Of a DNA stretch of 64,000 bases, positions 44,009 through 52,203 are shown one piece after another. Under the pieces are notes generated by a model that saw only the letters and a program-made list of their open reading frames with translations, was not told the DNA's origin and searched no databases. Position numbers and translations under genes: made by a program. The DNA comes from Deltaproteobacteria bacterium (GTDB lineage: Bacteria; Desulfobacterota; BSN033; WVXP01). The stretch is taken from assembly GCA_019308905.1 (NCBI GenBank), contig JAFDHF010000004.1:124001-188000 (forward strand), given 5' to 3'. Every line of letters begins with the position of its first letter. Positions within the stretch are counted from its first letter, which is position 1.

Positions 44009-45207
44009 GATGATCCCCGCTCAGGCAAGACCAGACTCGCCAGGATCTCCGAGATATCCATCACCCTCATCCCGCCCTCGGTACCTTCGGCCTTGGCCGC
44101 GTCATCGAGCATGGTCAGGCAGACAGGGCAGGCCACCGCCAGAATGTCCGCACCTGTATCGAGAGCCTCCCTGACCCTGATTCTCGCCGGACTGTTGGGT
44201 TCGGAGCCGAAAAAATCCGTGTAGAAGTTACCGCCGCCACCGCCGCAACAGAAGGAATTCTCCCTGTTTCTCTCCATCTCCACGAGTTCGACCCCTGGAA
44301 TGCTTCTCAGGATCTTCCTCGGAGCCTCATACTCCTGGTTGTACCTTCCAAGAAAGCAGGAATCATGATAGGTGACCCGAGCCTCGACCCCCTTGGACAG
44401 GTCTATCCTTCCATCCACGACCATCTCTACAAGAAGCTGGGTGTAGTGCTTCACCTCGAAGTTGCCGCCGTACGCTGGATATTCGTTTTTCATCGCGTTG
44501 TAGGCATGAGGAGAGAGGGTCACCACCCTCTTCACGCCGAGACCGGTAAACCTCCGGATGTTCTCTCCGGCAAGGATTTCGAAAAGCCCTCTCTCGCCGA
44601 GCAGCTTCACCTCGTTGCCCTCACAGGTCTCTCCGCTCCCGAGGATTCCAAAGGAGAGCCCGCTTGCAAGCAGTACCTCCCCCAGGGCTCTCGCCATCTC
44701 GATTCCTCTCGTGTCGAAAGAGCCCATGCAGCCGACATAGTAGAGGAAATCCTCACCCCTTTCGTACTCCCCTATCCCGGTACCCTCTGCCCACAGGCCT
44801 CTCTTCTGCCTGGGCTCGGCCCACGGATTGCCGTACTTGTAGACATTTTCAAGAAAATCCCCGACCTCTCGAGGCACCAGGCTCCTCTCCACGCATTCCT
44901 CCCTCAGGGCTGCGAACACGTCGAGTATGTAGTCCTTATAGGATACCGGGCACTGCTCGACACACGCTCCGCACACCGCACAGCGGTATACCACTTCTGC
45001 CAGTGAACGGGACCAGGCCAGGCTGCCCTTCAATAGCTGTCCGGCTATTATCGCCTTCCCTCTAGAGTAGTACTCGTCAAAGCCGAACCTCTCCCCTGCA
45101 GGACAACAGGGGAGGTAAGTCGTGCCGGCCTGCCTGCAGTTTCCACACAGCCGGCACAGATGGACAGTCTCCCTGTAATCGCCCAGAGGCAATCTCAGCT
45201 CCCCCAT
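44005..45207 (-). CDS. CCG-domain iron-sulfur oxidoreductase (GlpC/HdrD type)
   Basis: The 400-residue protein has an N-terminal pair of [4Fe-4S] ferredoxin-like motifs (CRLCGNCRQAG and CAVCGACVEQCP) and two cysteine-rich CCG domains (VGCMGSFDTRG, then FCCGGGGGNF with CPVCLTML). Such proteins pass electrons from FAD-linked dehydrogenases to quinones or heterodisulfides. The upstream FAD gene is its natural partner, separated by 17 bp, as in D-lactate/glycolate oxidase pairs. No transmembrane helices are present. The acceptor is unknown. Confidence 0.9.
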   Translation of the reverse strand: MGELRLPLGDYRETVHLCRLCGNCRQAGTTYLPCCPAGERFGFDEYYSRGKAIIAGQLLKGSLAWSRSLAEVVYRCAVCGACVEQCPVSYKDYILDVFAALREECVERSLVPREVGDFLENVYKYGNPWAEPRQKRGLWAEGTGIGEYERGEDFLYYVGCMGSFDTRGIEMARALGEVLLASGLSFGILGSGETCEGNEVKLLGERGLFEILAGENIRRFTGLGVKRVVTLSPHAYNAMKNEYPAYGGNFEVKHYTQLLVEMVVDGRIDLSKGVEARVTYHDSCFLGRYNQEYEAPRKILRSIPGVELVEMERNRENSFCCGGGGGNFYTDFFGSEPNSPARIRVREALDTGADILAVACPVCLTMLDDAAKAEGTEGGMRVMDISEILASLVLPERGSS

Positions 45208-45224
45208 GCCCCCCGTGGCTTCCC

Positions 45225-46655
45225 CTACAGGGCCAGCCTTCCGGGGTTCATTATCCTTTTGGGATCAAGGGTCTGTTTGACCCGTCTCATCAACTCCAGG
45301 AAGTTCGGATCCCCCCTCTTCCACATCTCTTCGCAGGCAAACGAGGGCGCCTTGTAGACCAGGCCACCGCAGTCCAACACGACCTGGACGACCTCCCTTG
45401 CTATCTTTCGGACAGCCTCAACGTCCTTTTCGTCGCCCCGGTTGTAAGGCATCAGGGCCCGCATCATACCCTGAAGGGTTCCCCTGTATATGGCGAGTCT
45501 GATGTAAGGGGTGAAGCCGTGCCTGTCGAAGATCTCGTTGAGTCTCTTGATCCCCTGGGGCCAGTTGATAATCGGGGTTATGCTCCCGATATAGTCCAGG
45601 CCCCCGCCTCCCCTATGGTCGGAGTATTTCAGGGCGTACCTGGTGGGCATTTCTACCTTGACCCTTTCTGTGACATCCGTGCATGCCACGGGGAGTCCCT
45701 CCTCTATCCCTTCCCTGACCAGGCTTTCAAGGATCTTCTTTTTCATGGCCAGCTCTTCCCGGCTGAACCCGTAGAGTGTAGCGGAGAAGTAGAGTTCCGG
45801 TTCCTCCCTCGGTTTAGGCGGCAGCGGGTATTTCAGGCCTCTCCCGATCTGGACCGCACCCCAACTGTGGCCGGAAATGTCGTGGGCCAGGCCCAACCTG
45901 GCGACTTTCATCAAGAAACGGGCAGAGCTCTCAGGCAGGGGTTCCTCATGAGGAGTGAACATGCCCCAGCCGACCATATCCTTGAATCCTGGCCTCGGGT
46001 ATATGTTTATTCCGAGTTTGGTTACGATTCCCGTGGTTCCCTGCCAGCCGAGAATAAGCCCCATTAGATCGGGGATAGGGGTGCGGTGAAACCAGTAAGG
46101 CGAGACCGCGCATCCCCCCAGCCTGACGAGTTCCCCGTCCGGCATGACAACCTCCATGCCCGTGATCTGTTCTGAATTGATGCCGAACTTCCCCCCGAGG
46201 TGGCCGTAGCCGTGCAGGATGTATCCTGGTACAAGCCCGGCAGAGCCCGGCGGACCCACCGGCAGGGACACCCAGTACCCCCTCTTCTTCAACTCCGCAT
46301 CGAGTCGTCCTATCGTCACTCCCGGCTCTATGACGGCGTAATCTATGTCCTCATTGATCTCGATTATCCTGTCCATCTTGTGGAGGTCGACGACTATCCC
46401 TCCCTCCACCGGAATAGTCAGCCCCCCCGTGCTCGACATGCCAACCACCGGAACCAGGGGAACCCCCTCCCTGTTGGCCAGGCGAACCAGTTCCTGGATC
46501 TGTTCCACCCGGGTGGCCATCGCAACATAGTCGGGTTGCGAAGGGGGATTGGTCGTTGAATCGCGCGCATAGCACTCCAGTATGTGGGGCTCCCTGGAAA
46601 CGTTTCCCTCTCCGACGATGCCCTCAAGTAGGTCGTAGACCCTGTCTCCACTCAT
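45225..46655 (-). CDS. FAD-linked oxidase (GlcD/D-lactate dehydrogenase family)
   Basis: The 476-residue protein (ATG at 46655 with GGAAGGGGGAG upstream) has the PCMH/FAD_binding_4 domain (VGMSSTGGLTIPVEGGIVVD, GHLGGKFGINSEQITGMEVV) and a C-terminal FAD-linked oxidase domain ending DPKRIMNPGRL. It oxidises a 2-hydroxy acid or similar alcohol substrate, passing electrons to the CCG protein next to it. The VPLVPVVGMSS segment differs from the glycolate oxidase consensus, so the substrate is open. It leads the tightly packed operon running to 39889. Confidence 0.9.
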   Translation of the reverse strand: MSGDRVYDLLEGIVGEGNVSREPHILECYARDSTTNPPSQPDYVAMATRVEQIQELVRLANREGVPLVPVVGMSSTGGLTIPVEGGIVVDLHKMDRIIEINEDIDYAVIEPGVTIGRLDAELKKRGYWVSLPVGPPGSAGLVPGYILHGYGHLGGKFGINSEQITGMEVVMPDGELVRLGGCAVSPYWFHRTPIPDLMGLILGWQGTTGIVTKLGINIYPRPGFKDMVGWGMFTPHEEPLPESSARFLMKVARLGLAHDISGHSWGAVQIGRGLKYPLPPKPREEPELYFSATLYGFSREELAMKKKILESLVREGIEEGLPVACTDVTERVKVEMPTRYALKYSDHRGGGGLDYIGSITPIINWPQGIKRLNEIFDRHGFTPYIRLAIYRGTLQGMMRALMPYNRGDEKDVEAVRKIAREVVQVVLDCGGLVYKAPSFACEEMWKRGDPNFLELMRRVKQTLDPKRIMNPGRLAL

Positions 46656-46965
46656 AGGCTCCCCCTTCCAACCCCTGGGAGTACCGCGAATACTACAATG
46701 CCGCTCCGGTTTTGTAAACAGAGAGCAACGGCACCTGCTGGCAACAAGGCGGCCCCCGTCTGTTCGGTGTACCATAAACCATGCCAATACCACTGCCGCC
46801 TCCGGAGACCCATACCCCACACGGAGGGCGCCTTACTCCGGCCCTCCGCCCCAGCACTGCTCGTATGCCTGTCGCCCCGGCTTTGGGGGAGCGAAGCCGC
46901 GCAGGAGGAACATGGGTTTTCCCTGGATTCCTCCCCTCACGGACAGGCGTGGTTTTGCTGAAGCA

Positions 46966-47003
46966 TTGCAACGTTTTTTCTGCAACAGTTGCATATCTGC
47001 AAC
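46966..47003. promoter_or_regulatory. Cluster of TGCAAC repeats, candidate sigma-54 activator sites
   Basis: A perfect inverted repeat at 46981-46993 (TGCAAC-A-GTTGCA) is flanked by direct half-sites TTGCAAC (46966-46972) and CTGCAAC (46997-47003). The half-site resembles the GGTGCAA/TTGCACC palindromes at 37935-37982. The cluster lies 85-125 bp upstream of the sigma-54 promoter at 47089-47103. The whole spacer 46656-47129 is 474 bp between divergent operons and holds no gene that I could support. Confidence 0.55.
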
Positions 47004-47088
47004 GCCATCGTTCCAGCCTCCGGCACTCTCGCGGTGCCAACATATCGATATCACAGGGATGTTTTTACTTCCTCGGAGATATCCTCTC

Positions 47089-47103
47089 TGGCATGCTTCG
47101 TGC
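47089..47103 (+). promoter_or_regulatory. Sigma-54 (-24/-12) promoter for the ORP-like operon
   Basis: TGGCAT-GCTTC-GTGC keeps the invariant GG and GC dinucleotides at the correct 12-bp spacing, with single mismatches in each half relative to TGGCAC/TTGC. It is 26 bp upstream of the ATG at 47130. The TGCAAC repeats upstream strengthen the assignment. Confidence 0.65.
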
Positions 47104-47129
47104 TGCCCTCGTCTCAACAAGGAGTTGCT

Positions 47130-47558
47130 ATGAATGTAGCGATCCCCCTTTTCGGTTCGAGAATCTCTCCGAGGTTTGATTTCTGTCAGGAGCTATTGAT
47201 CGTGACTATCGAAGATGGGATAATTGTAGATAAAAAAACGGTCTCCATCTCGAGCCTGACCCCCTTGCAGAGGATCGCCGAACTGAGCAACCGAAACGTG
47301 AAAACCATCATCTGCGGGGGGATCAATCGTTTGGTGCAAAGCCACCTGAGAAACAACGGGATCTCGGTGATCTACGACGTGATGGGAGAGGCCGAGGAGG
47401 CCCTCGACCGGTACCTGAAGGGGCGACTCCGACCCAGGGCCTTCTGTGAAAGTCGGCGCAAAAGAGCCTCCAAAAGGGGAACCGGTGCTCCATGGCAGTT
47501 GTTTCCTCCCGGCAAGAGAAGCGGCGGCTCTGTTAAGAAGGAGGACAAGAATGAGTGA
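47130..47558 (+). CDS. NifX/ORP-type domain protein
   Basis: From the ATG at 47130 (AAGGAG upstream) the 142-residue protein begins MNVAIPLFGSRISPRFDFCQ and has the typical TIICGGINRLVQSHL and EEALDRYLKGRL segments. The RFDFC element resembles VFDAC of the protein at 37398, marking a subclass different from the FGRC proteins downstream. The C-terminal 35 residues are basic. It heads an operon resembling the orp locus of Desulfovibrio. It overlaps the Mrp gene by eight bases. Confidence 0.9.
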   Translation: MNVAIPLFGSRISPRFDFCQELLIVTIEDGIIVDKKTVSISSLTPLQRIAELSNRNVKTIICGGINRLVQSHLRNNGISVIYDVMGEAEEALDRYLKGRLRPRAFCESRRKRASKRGTGAPWQLFPPGKRSGGSVKKEDKNE

Positions 47559-48468
47559 CAAGTGCGACCCCGGCGAGAACTGCCAAACCTGCAGCCACTC
47601 TGCAAGCTGCAGCGCAGATGAAAAGGCGGCGCACACCGAGCAGAGACTCACCCAGAAGCTCACGGCGATCAAACACAAGGTCATGGTCATGAGCGGAAAG
47701 GGCGGGGTCGGAAAGAGCACGGTGGCCATCAATCTGGGGGCGGTCATGGCCCGCCAGGGTCTGGAAACTGGGATACTCGATGCAGACATCCATGGCCCGA
47801 ATGTGCCCAAGATGCTCGGGGTCGATGCCAGACCGCTGGTAGGGGCAGAGCACGGCATCAGGCCGGTGGAAGCTCTGCCCCATCTGAAACTGATCTCCAT
47901 GGCCTTTTTTATCGGAAGCCCCGACAACCCGGTCGTGTGGCGAGGCCCCCTTAAACACAGCGCCATCCAGCAGTTCATAAGCGATGTGGAATGGGGGAGA
48001 CTCGACTGTCTTATCATCGATCTTCCCCCCGGCACCGGGGACGAGGCCCTGAGCACGGCCCATGTTCTGAAAAAGGTGGACGGCTCGATCATCGTGACAA
48101 CCCCGCAGGATGTGGCGCTTCTCGACTCCCGCAAGGCCGTCAACTTCAGCAGAACCATGGGAATCCCGGTCATCGGCATCGTGGAGAACATGGCAGGCCT
48201 CACCTGCCCCCACTGCGGCAAACCGATTCCCCTCTTCAAGGTTGGCGGTGGGGAGAAGGCTGCCCTCCAATTGAGGGTGCCCTTTCTCGGTAGAGTACCC
48301 ATCGATCCCGACGTGGTTGCCGACTGCGACAGCGGCGTTCCCGTGGTCATCGGTCACTCCCATTCTCCGGTGGCCGAGGCCTTCGAGAAGATCGCCGCTT
48401 CATGCCGGGCCTATGTGGACAGCCGGGCCGACTTCGCGGGTGTCCAGAAATCTCAGGCACGCCCGTGA
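47551..48468 (+). CDS. mrp: Mrp/NBP35-family Fe-S cluster carrier ATPase
   Basis: The 305-residue protein has a cysteine-rich N-terminus (C5, C11, C14, C20 in MSDKCDPGENCQTCSHSASC), a deviant Walker A motif GKGGVGKST, the DLPPGTGDE Walker B region, and the CPHC pair near the C-terminus that holds the bridging [4Fe-4S] cluster of a dimer. It assembles or transfers Fe-S clusters. In the ORP complex of Desulfovibrio an Mrp-type ATPase is a partner of the NifX-like protein. GGAGG precedes the ATG. Confidence 0.93.
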   Translation: MSDKCDPGENCQTCSHSASCSADEKAAHTEQRLTQKLTAIKHKVMVMSGKGGVGKSTVAINLGAVMARQGLETGILDADIHGPNVPKMLGVDARPLVGAEHGIRPVEALPHLKLISMAFFIGSPDNPVVWRGPLKHSAIQQFISDVEWGRLDCLIIDLPPGTGDEALSTAHVLKKVDGSIIVTTPQDVALLDSRKAVNFSRTMGIPVIGIVENMAGLTCPHCGKPIPLFKVGGGEKAALQLRVPFLGRVPIDPDVVADCDSGVPVVIGHSHSPVAEAFEKIAASCRAYVDSRADFAGVQKSQARP

Positions 48469-48540
48469 CAGGGGGATCCCGACCCTGCCGGCATCGGGCG
48501 AGCAGACCCGCGAAGAAAAAGAAAGCATGGAGGAGAGAGG

Positions 48541-48903
48541 ATGAAGAGAATAGCCCTTGCCTGTGAAAATGATGCAGGCCTCGAAAGCGAAGTGAGTGCT
48601 CACTTTGGACGGTGCCCTTACTATGCCATCGTGGCGGTGGAGGACAGTGACATCTGTGAGACGGAGGTTGTGGAAAACCCATACTTCCAGGCTCACCAGC
48701 CAGGGGTGGTCCCCGAGTTCATCCGATCTCGGAATGTAGACGTTATGATCGCCGGTGGGATGGGTCCGAGGGCCATCGACCTGTTCAACCAGTTCGGCAT
48801 CGAGGTCGCCACCGGCGTCCAGGGCAAGGTCAAGAACGTCGTCGCAGCCTATCTCGGCGGCCGGATATCAGGGGTGTTCCCCTGTGAGCACCACGACCAC
48901 TAG
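48541..48903 (+). CDS. NifX/ORP-type domain protein (FGRC class)
   Basis: The 120-residue protein begins MKRIALACENDAGLESEVSA and carries SAHFGRCPYY, the classic element with the conserved histidine/cysteine, then MIAGGMGPRAIDLFNQFGIE. The C-terminal CEHHDH tail adds possible metal ligands. Its size and motifs are closest to orange protein (ORP), which carries a molybdenum-copper sulfide cluster in Desulfovibrio gigas. It is 72 bp after the Mrp gene and GGAGAGAGG precedes the ATG. Confidence 0.92.
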   Translation: MKRIALACENDAGLESEVSAHFGRCPYYAIVAVEDSDICETEVVENPYFQAHQPGVVPEFIRSRNVDVMIAGGMGPRAIDLFNQFGIEVATGVQGKVKNVVAAYLGGRISGVFPCEHHDH

Positions 48904-48993
48904 GGAAAAACCCGGCAGATCCATGAAGGGCGAGATGTGGCAGGCCGCCAAGCCCGCATGGGAGTCGGAACGGAAGTCACGGGAGGAGATCGG

Positions 48994-49647
48994 ATGAAAG
49001 TCGTCGTTACGGCCTCGGGAAGCACGCTCGATTCACCGGTGGACCCACGGTTCGGCCGATGTGGTTACTTCGTCTTTGTCGACCCTGATTCTCTCCAGTT
49101 CGAGGCCTTTGCCAATGAAAGCGCCATGGCCTCCGGCGGGGCCGGCATTCAGGCCGCCCAGTTCGTGGCCAATCGGGGAGCAGAAGCGGTCATTACCGGC
49201 AATGTCGGTCCCAACGCTTCGACGACTCTCAATGCCGCGGGCATCCCGGTCTTTCTCGGCGCCACCGGGACGGTGAGAGATGCCGTGGAAATGTACAAAC
49301 AGGGAAGACTTCAATCCGCCTCAGGCCCCTCTGTAGCAGGCCATTTTGGGATGGGCCAGGCGGGTGCCGGTGCCGCGCCGGGCGGTCCTGGGGGAGGCGG
49401 CATGGGAATGGGCATGGGTATGGGCAGAGGCATGGGTATGGGCCGGGGTATGGGTCGAGGCATGGGTATGGGCCGGGGCTCCATGGCCGGTGCTCAGCCC
49501 GTCCAGCCAGCAGGCCCTGTGCAGCAGGACATGGAGGCCCTGAAATCCCAGATGAAGGCCCTCCAGGATCAGATGGAAAAGATCTCTGAAAAGCTCGATG
49601 AGCTGAGCAAGAGGCCGAAAGAACCGGGCAAAGGGAGAGAGGGATGA
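48994..49647 (+). CDS. NifX domain fused to a Gly/Met-rich repeat and C-terminal coiled coil
   Basis: This 217-residue protein has a NifX domain (residues 1-115, with DPRFGRCGYF and AVITGNVGPNASTTL), then a low-complexity part of alternating Gly-Met and Gly-Arg (about 130-165) and a coiled coil (about 178-210, MEALKSQMKALQDQMEKISE). The last two parts resemble the DUF5320-like proteins at 35753-37392, so this fusion ties the two families together. The methionines could bind copper or other soft metals, an inference. The ATG at 48994 follows GGAGGAG. Its stop overlaps the next gene by four bases. Confidence 0.88.
   Translation: MKVVVTASGSTLDSPVDPRFGRCGYFVFVDPDSLQFEAFANESAMASGGAGIQAAQFVANRGAEAVITGNVGPNASTTLNAAGIPVFLGATGTVRDAVEMYKQGRLQSASGPSVAGHFGMGQAGAGAAPGGPGGGGMGMGMGMGRGMGMGRGMGRGMGMGRGSMAGAQPVQPAGPVQQDMEALKSQMKALQDQMEKISEKLDELSKRPKEPGKGREG
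49400..49479 (+). repeat. Imperfect tandem repeat coding for Gly-Met/Gly-Arg
   Basis: About 80 bp of repeated GGCATGGGTATG-like units with interspersed GGCCGGGG/GGCAGAGG units, inside the NifX fusion gene. The period follows codons, and synonymous changes occur between copies, so selection on the protein is more likely than slippage alone. Confidence 0.75.
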
Positions 49648-49994
49648 TAGTGTGTGTCAGTGCAGCCGGCCGGGGCCTTGAGGCCGCTGTCGATCCCCGC
49701 TTCGGCCGGTGTGGTTTTTTTGCATTCATAGACACCGAAACCCTGGAGTACCGCTGCCTGGCAAACCCGGGAGCATCGAGTGCAGGAGGTGCAGGTCCGG
49801 AGGCTGCCCGGTTCATTGCCGGTGAGGGCGCCGAGGCCGTGATAACCGGTCAGGTCGGGCCCAATGCCCTGACCACCCTTAATGGGCTCGCCATCAGGAT
49901 TTATGAGACGAGCGGCGGAACGGTAGGGGAGGCGGTGGACCGGTTCAAAGAGGGCTCTCTGAAAGAGATCCTGGACCGGAGAGTCCGGTTCTAG
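49644..49994 (+). CDS. NifX/ORP-type domain protein (FGRC class)
   Basis: The 116-residue protein begins MIVCVSAAGRGLEAAVDPRF with GRCGFFAF, and has GAEAVITGQVGPNALTTLNG, nearly the same as the fusion protein just upstream. The pair likely arose by tandem duplication. It has the FGRC element intact. The start overlaps the previous stop (ATGA). Confidence 0.9.
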   Translation: MIVCVSAAGRGLEAAVDPRFGRCGFFAFIDTETLEYRCLANPGASSAGGAGPEAARFIAGEGAEAVITGQVGPNALTTLNGLAIRIYETSGGTVGEAVDRFKEGSLKEILDRRVRF

Positions 49995-50011
49995 AGGAAG
50001 GAGGAAGGGAG

Positions 50012-50245
50012 ATGCCAAGAGGAGACGGAACGGGCCCGCCCTGGGGCGGCGGTCCGGGAACAGGGAGAGGAATGGGAAGGGGAGGCGGTCGAGGAGCCGG
50101 CAGAATGGGCGGAACCAGGGCAGGAGCCGGACCCGGTGGTGAGTGTGTGTGCCCTTCTTGCGGGACAACGGCTCCCCACCAGGCAGGAGTGCCCTGCTAC
50201 CAGCAGCACTGCCCCAAATGTGGAACCCCCATGGTAAGGGGCTAG
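50012..50245 (+). CDS. Gly-rich DUF5320-like zinc-ribbon protein
   Basis: The 77-residue product begins MPRGDGTGPPWGGGPGTGRG, a variant of the DGTGPxGxGPxTG signature of the proteins at 36068 and 37108. It ends with a zinc-ribbon-like pair (CVCPSCG and HCPKCG) with an additional cysteine between. A GGAAGGAGG site precedes it. It extends the association of this small-protein family with NifX genes. Function unknown. Confidence 0.8.
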   Translation: MPRGDGTGPPWGGGPGTGRGMGRGGGRGAGRMGGTRAGAGPGGECVCPSCGTTAPHQAGVPCYQQHCPKCGTPMVRG

Positions 50246-50357
50246 CAATCACCTTGAGCCCCGGGGCTCGGCGGTCCGGCTCTGCGATCCCCTCCTGCGG
50301 AGGATCGACTGAACCGGAGGGGGTGTCCTGTGTCGCGGGCCCGCCCCGGAGAAAACC

Positions 50358-50651
50358 ATGACCCGTGTGGAACCGATGGTCCAGTCCGGGCAACTGTCTC
50401 AGCGGGAAAGGAGACTCCAGCGGCAGGGCTGGAAAAGGCAGTTCATTGCGAGTGAGCCGCGGCTCAGCGAGGCGGTGGAGCTCTACCGGGAGGCAGGATA
50501 CGAGGTTCACCTAGAGCCCTTGGGCCGCGGGGTAGATCCCGGGGGCTGCAATGGCTGTACGGTCTGTTTCGACGGTTTCGAGGACCGCTACAGGGTGATT
50601 TACACCCGACACAAGAAAGAGTCTCCAAGACTCGAAGACGACCTCTGGTAG
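50358..50651 (+). CDS. Hypothetical protein, 97 residues
   Basis: I do not recognise a named family. The product has a conserved-looking segment FIASEPRLSEAVELYREAGY followed by GCNGCTVCF, so three cysteines may bind a metal. It lies in the NifX/MinD operon, nine bases before the methyltransferase gene. An ATG at 50376 is an alternative start. Orphan small proteins of this kind accompany ORP-like genes in other anaerobes, as far as I recall. Confidence 0.65.
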   Translation: MTRVEPMVQSGQLSQRERRLQRQGWKRQFIASEPRLSEAVELYREAGYEVHLEPLGRGVDPGGCNGCTVCFDGFEDRYRVIYTRHKKESPRLEDDLW

Positions 50652-50659
50652 GGCGGTCG

Positions 50660-51319
50660 ATGGCGCGGCAGGCCAGAAGGGCATTCTATGATCTGTTTTC
50701 CCGTTTTTACGATCCCCTTATCCGCATCCATTCCGGGGACAGGGAGGGAAGGTTGAGGCGGTTCATGGTCGAAAAGACGGGGATCGGCCCCCAGGGCAGG
50801 GGGCTCGATCTTTGCACAGGGACCGGTGCCGTTGCGATCGAGCTCGGCCGGGCCGCAGGGGAGAAAGGTTTTGTGGTGGGCCTCGACTTCTCAGGCGGTA
50901 TGCTTCGCAAAGGGAGAGAGAAGGCCCGGTGCCTGGGATTCGGGAGGGTCTCTTGGGTCGAGGCGGATGCCGCGTCCCTCCCACTCAAAGACGCCTCCTT
51001 CGATGCTGTCACCTGTTCACATGCCATGTACGAATTGCCGGAGGATGTCCGCCGCAGTGTAATGGTCGAAGCGCGGAGAGTGCTCAAAGAGGGCGGCCGT
51101 TTCTGCATGATGGAGCACGAGATTCCAGGGAATCCCCTTGTCAGGCTGCTCTTCAGGATCAGGATCCTCTCCTTCGGATCGAGCGGCGCCTGGTCGTTCA
51201 TACGTGCCGACACGCGGCCTTTTGCAGAGGTGTTTGGCTCGGTTTCCAAGGCGACAGCCCCCTCGGACAAGTCGAAGGTTATCTGCGGCGAGAAAAGAGA
51301 GATAGGGAGAACCTGTTGA
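50660..51319 (+). CDS. Class I SAM-dependent methyltransferase
   Basis: The 219-residue protein has the SAM-binding motif GLDLCTGTGAVAIEL, a GLDFSGGML second motif and DASFDAVTCSHAMYEL, as in the UbiE/COQ5-like group. The substrate is unknown. It lies inside the ORP-like locus and its stop overlaps the TTG start of the ATPase gene by four bases (TTGA). A link to a cofactor or a corrinoid is possible but unproven. Confidence 0.85.
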   Translation: MARQARRAFYDLFSRFYDPLIRIHSGDREGRLRRFMVEKTGIGPQGRGLDLCTGTGAVAIELGRAAGEKGFVVGLDFSGGMLRKGREKARCLGFGRVSWVEADAASLPLKDASFDAVTCSHAMYELPEDVRRSVMVEARRVLKEGGRFCMMEHEIPGNPLVRLLFRIRILSFGSSGAWSFIRADTRPFAEVFGSVSKATAPSDKSKVICGEKREIGRTC

Positions 51320-52203
51320 TAATATCGATAGCCAGCGGCAAAGGCGGAACCGGAAAGACGACGGTAGCGGTAAACCTGGCGCTGTCCCTGGGCGATGTAC
51401 AGTTCATGGACTGCGACGTTGAAGAGCCCAACGCCCACATTTTCCTGAAGCCCTCGATAGAGGAGACGGTTTCTGCGGCCATTCCGGTCCCGAAGGTCGA
51501 TCTTCAGAAGTGCAACTACTGCGGCAAGTGCAGCGAAGCATGCGAGTTTCACGCCATCGTCGTGGTGAAAGAGGCCCTCCTCACATTCGAGGAACTCTGC
51601 CACGGCTGCGGGGCCTGTTCATACGTGTGCCCTGAGAAGGCGATCGGCGAAGAGGACAAAGAGATCGGGAGGATCGAGATCGGCCACGCCGGAAGGATCC
51701 GTTTTGTTCAGGGCATCCTCAATATCGGTGAGCCCATGGCAACCCCGGTCATACGGAAAGAGAAGCGCCTCCTTCTGCCTTCGGAGGTAACCATTCTCGA
51801 TGCACCTCCAGGGACGTCCTGTCCCGTAATCGAAACGGTAAAGGGTTCGGACTTCTGCCTTCTCGTAACCGAGCCCACCCCCTTTGGGTTGAATGATCTG
51901 GAACTGGCCGCCGGGATGGTCAGGAAAATGGGGGTCCCCATGGGTGTCGTGATCAACCGGGCAGATGTAGGCGGCCCTGGAGTGAAGGAGTTCTGCCGGA
52001 GAGAGGGGATCCCGGTGGTAATGGAGGTGCCTATGGACAGGCGGATCGCGGAATCCTATTCGAGGGGCATACCGGTGGTGGAGGTCCTGCCCGACTACCG
52101 GTCCCGCTTTCTCTCTCTTTTCAAGGAGATCACGAACCTCGTCGAAGCAGAGACCAGGCACGGGAAGGAGGGGGGAGACCTTGTCAGAAGAGAGCTCCTA
52201 TGA
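51316..52203 (+). CDS. MinD-type ATPase with inserted 2[4Fe-4S] ferredoxin domain
   Basis: From the TTG at 51316 (GGGAGA upstream) the 295-residue protein begins IISIASGKGGTGKTTVAVNL, a deviant Walker A. Between residues 60 and 115 sits a ferredoxin insertion (CNYCGKCSEAC and CHGCGACSYVCP), followed by VTILDAPPGTSCPVIET as Walker B. This is one of the paired MinD/ferredoxin ATPases found beside ORP in Desulfovibrio. It may drive cluster assembly or insertion. The long frame upstream lies inside the methyltransferase gene. Confidence 0.9.
   Translation: MIISIASGKGGTGKTTVAVNLALSLGDVQFMDCDVEEPNAHIFLKPSIEETVSAAIPVPKVDLQKCNYCGKCSEACEFHAIVVVKEALLTFEELCHGCGACSYVCPEKAIGEEDKEIGRIEIGHAGRIRFVQGILNIGEPMATPVIRKEKRLLLPSEVTILDAPPGTSCPVIETVKGSDFCLLVTEPTPFGLNDLELAAGMVRKMGVPMGVVINRADVGGPGVKEFCRREGIPVVMEVPMDRRIAESYSRGIPVVEVLPDYRSRFLSLFKEITNLVEAETRHGKEGGDLVRRELL

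Noticed and set aside
49400-49479. Tandem repeat as a phase-variation tract
   Set aside because: Units are whole codons and carry synonymous differences, so unit changes would not shift the frame; no sign of switching.
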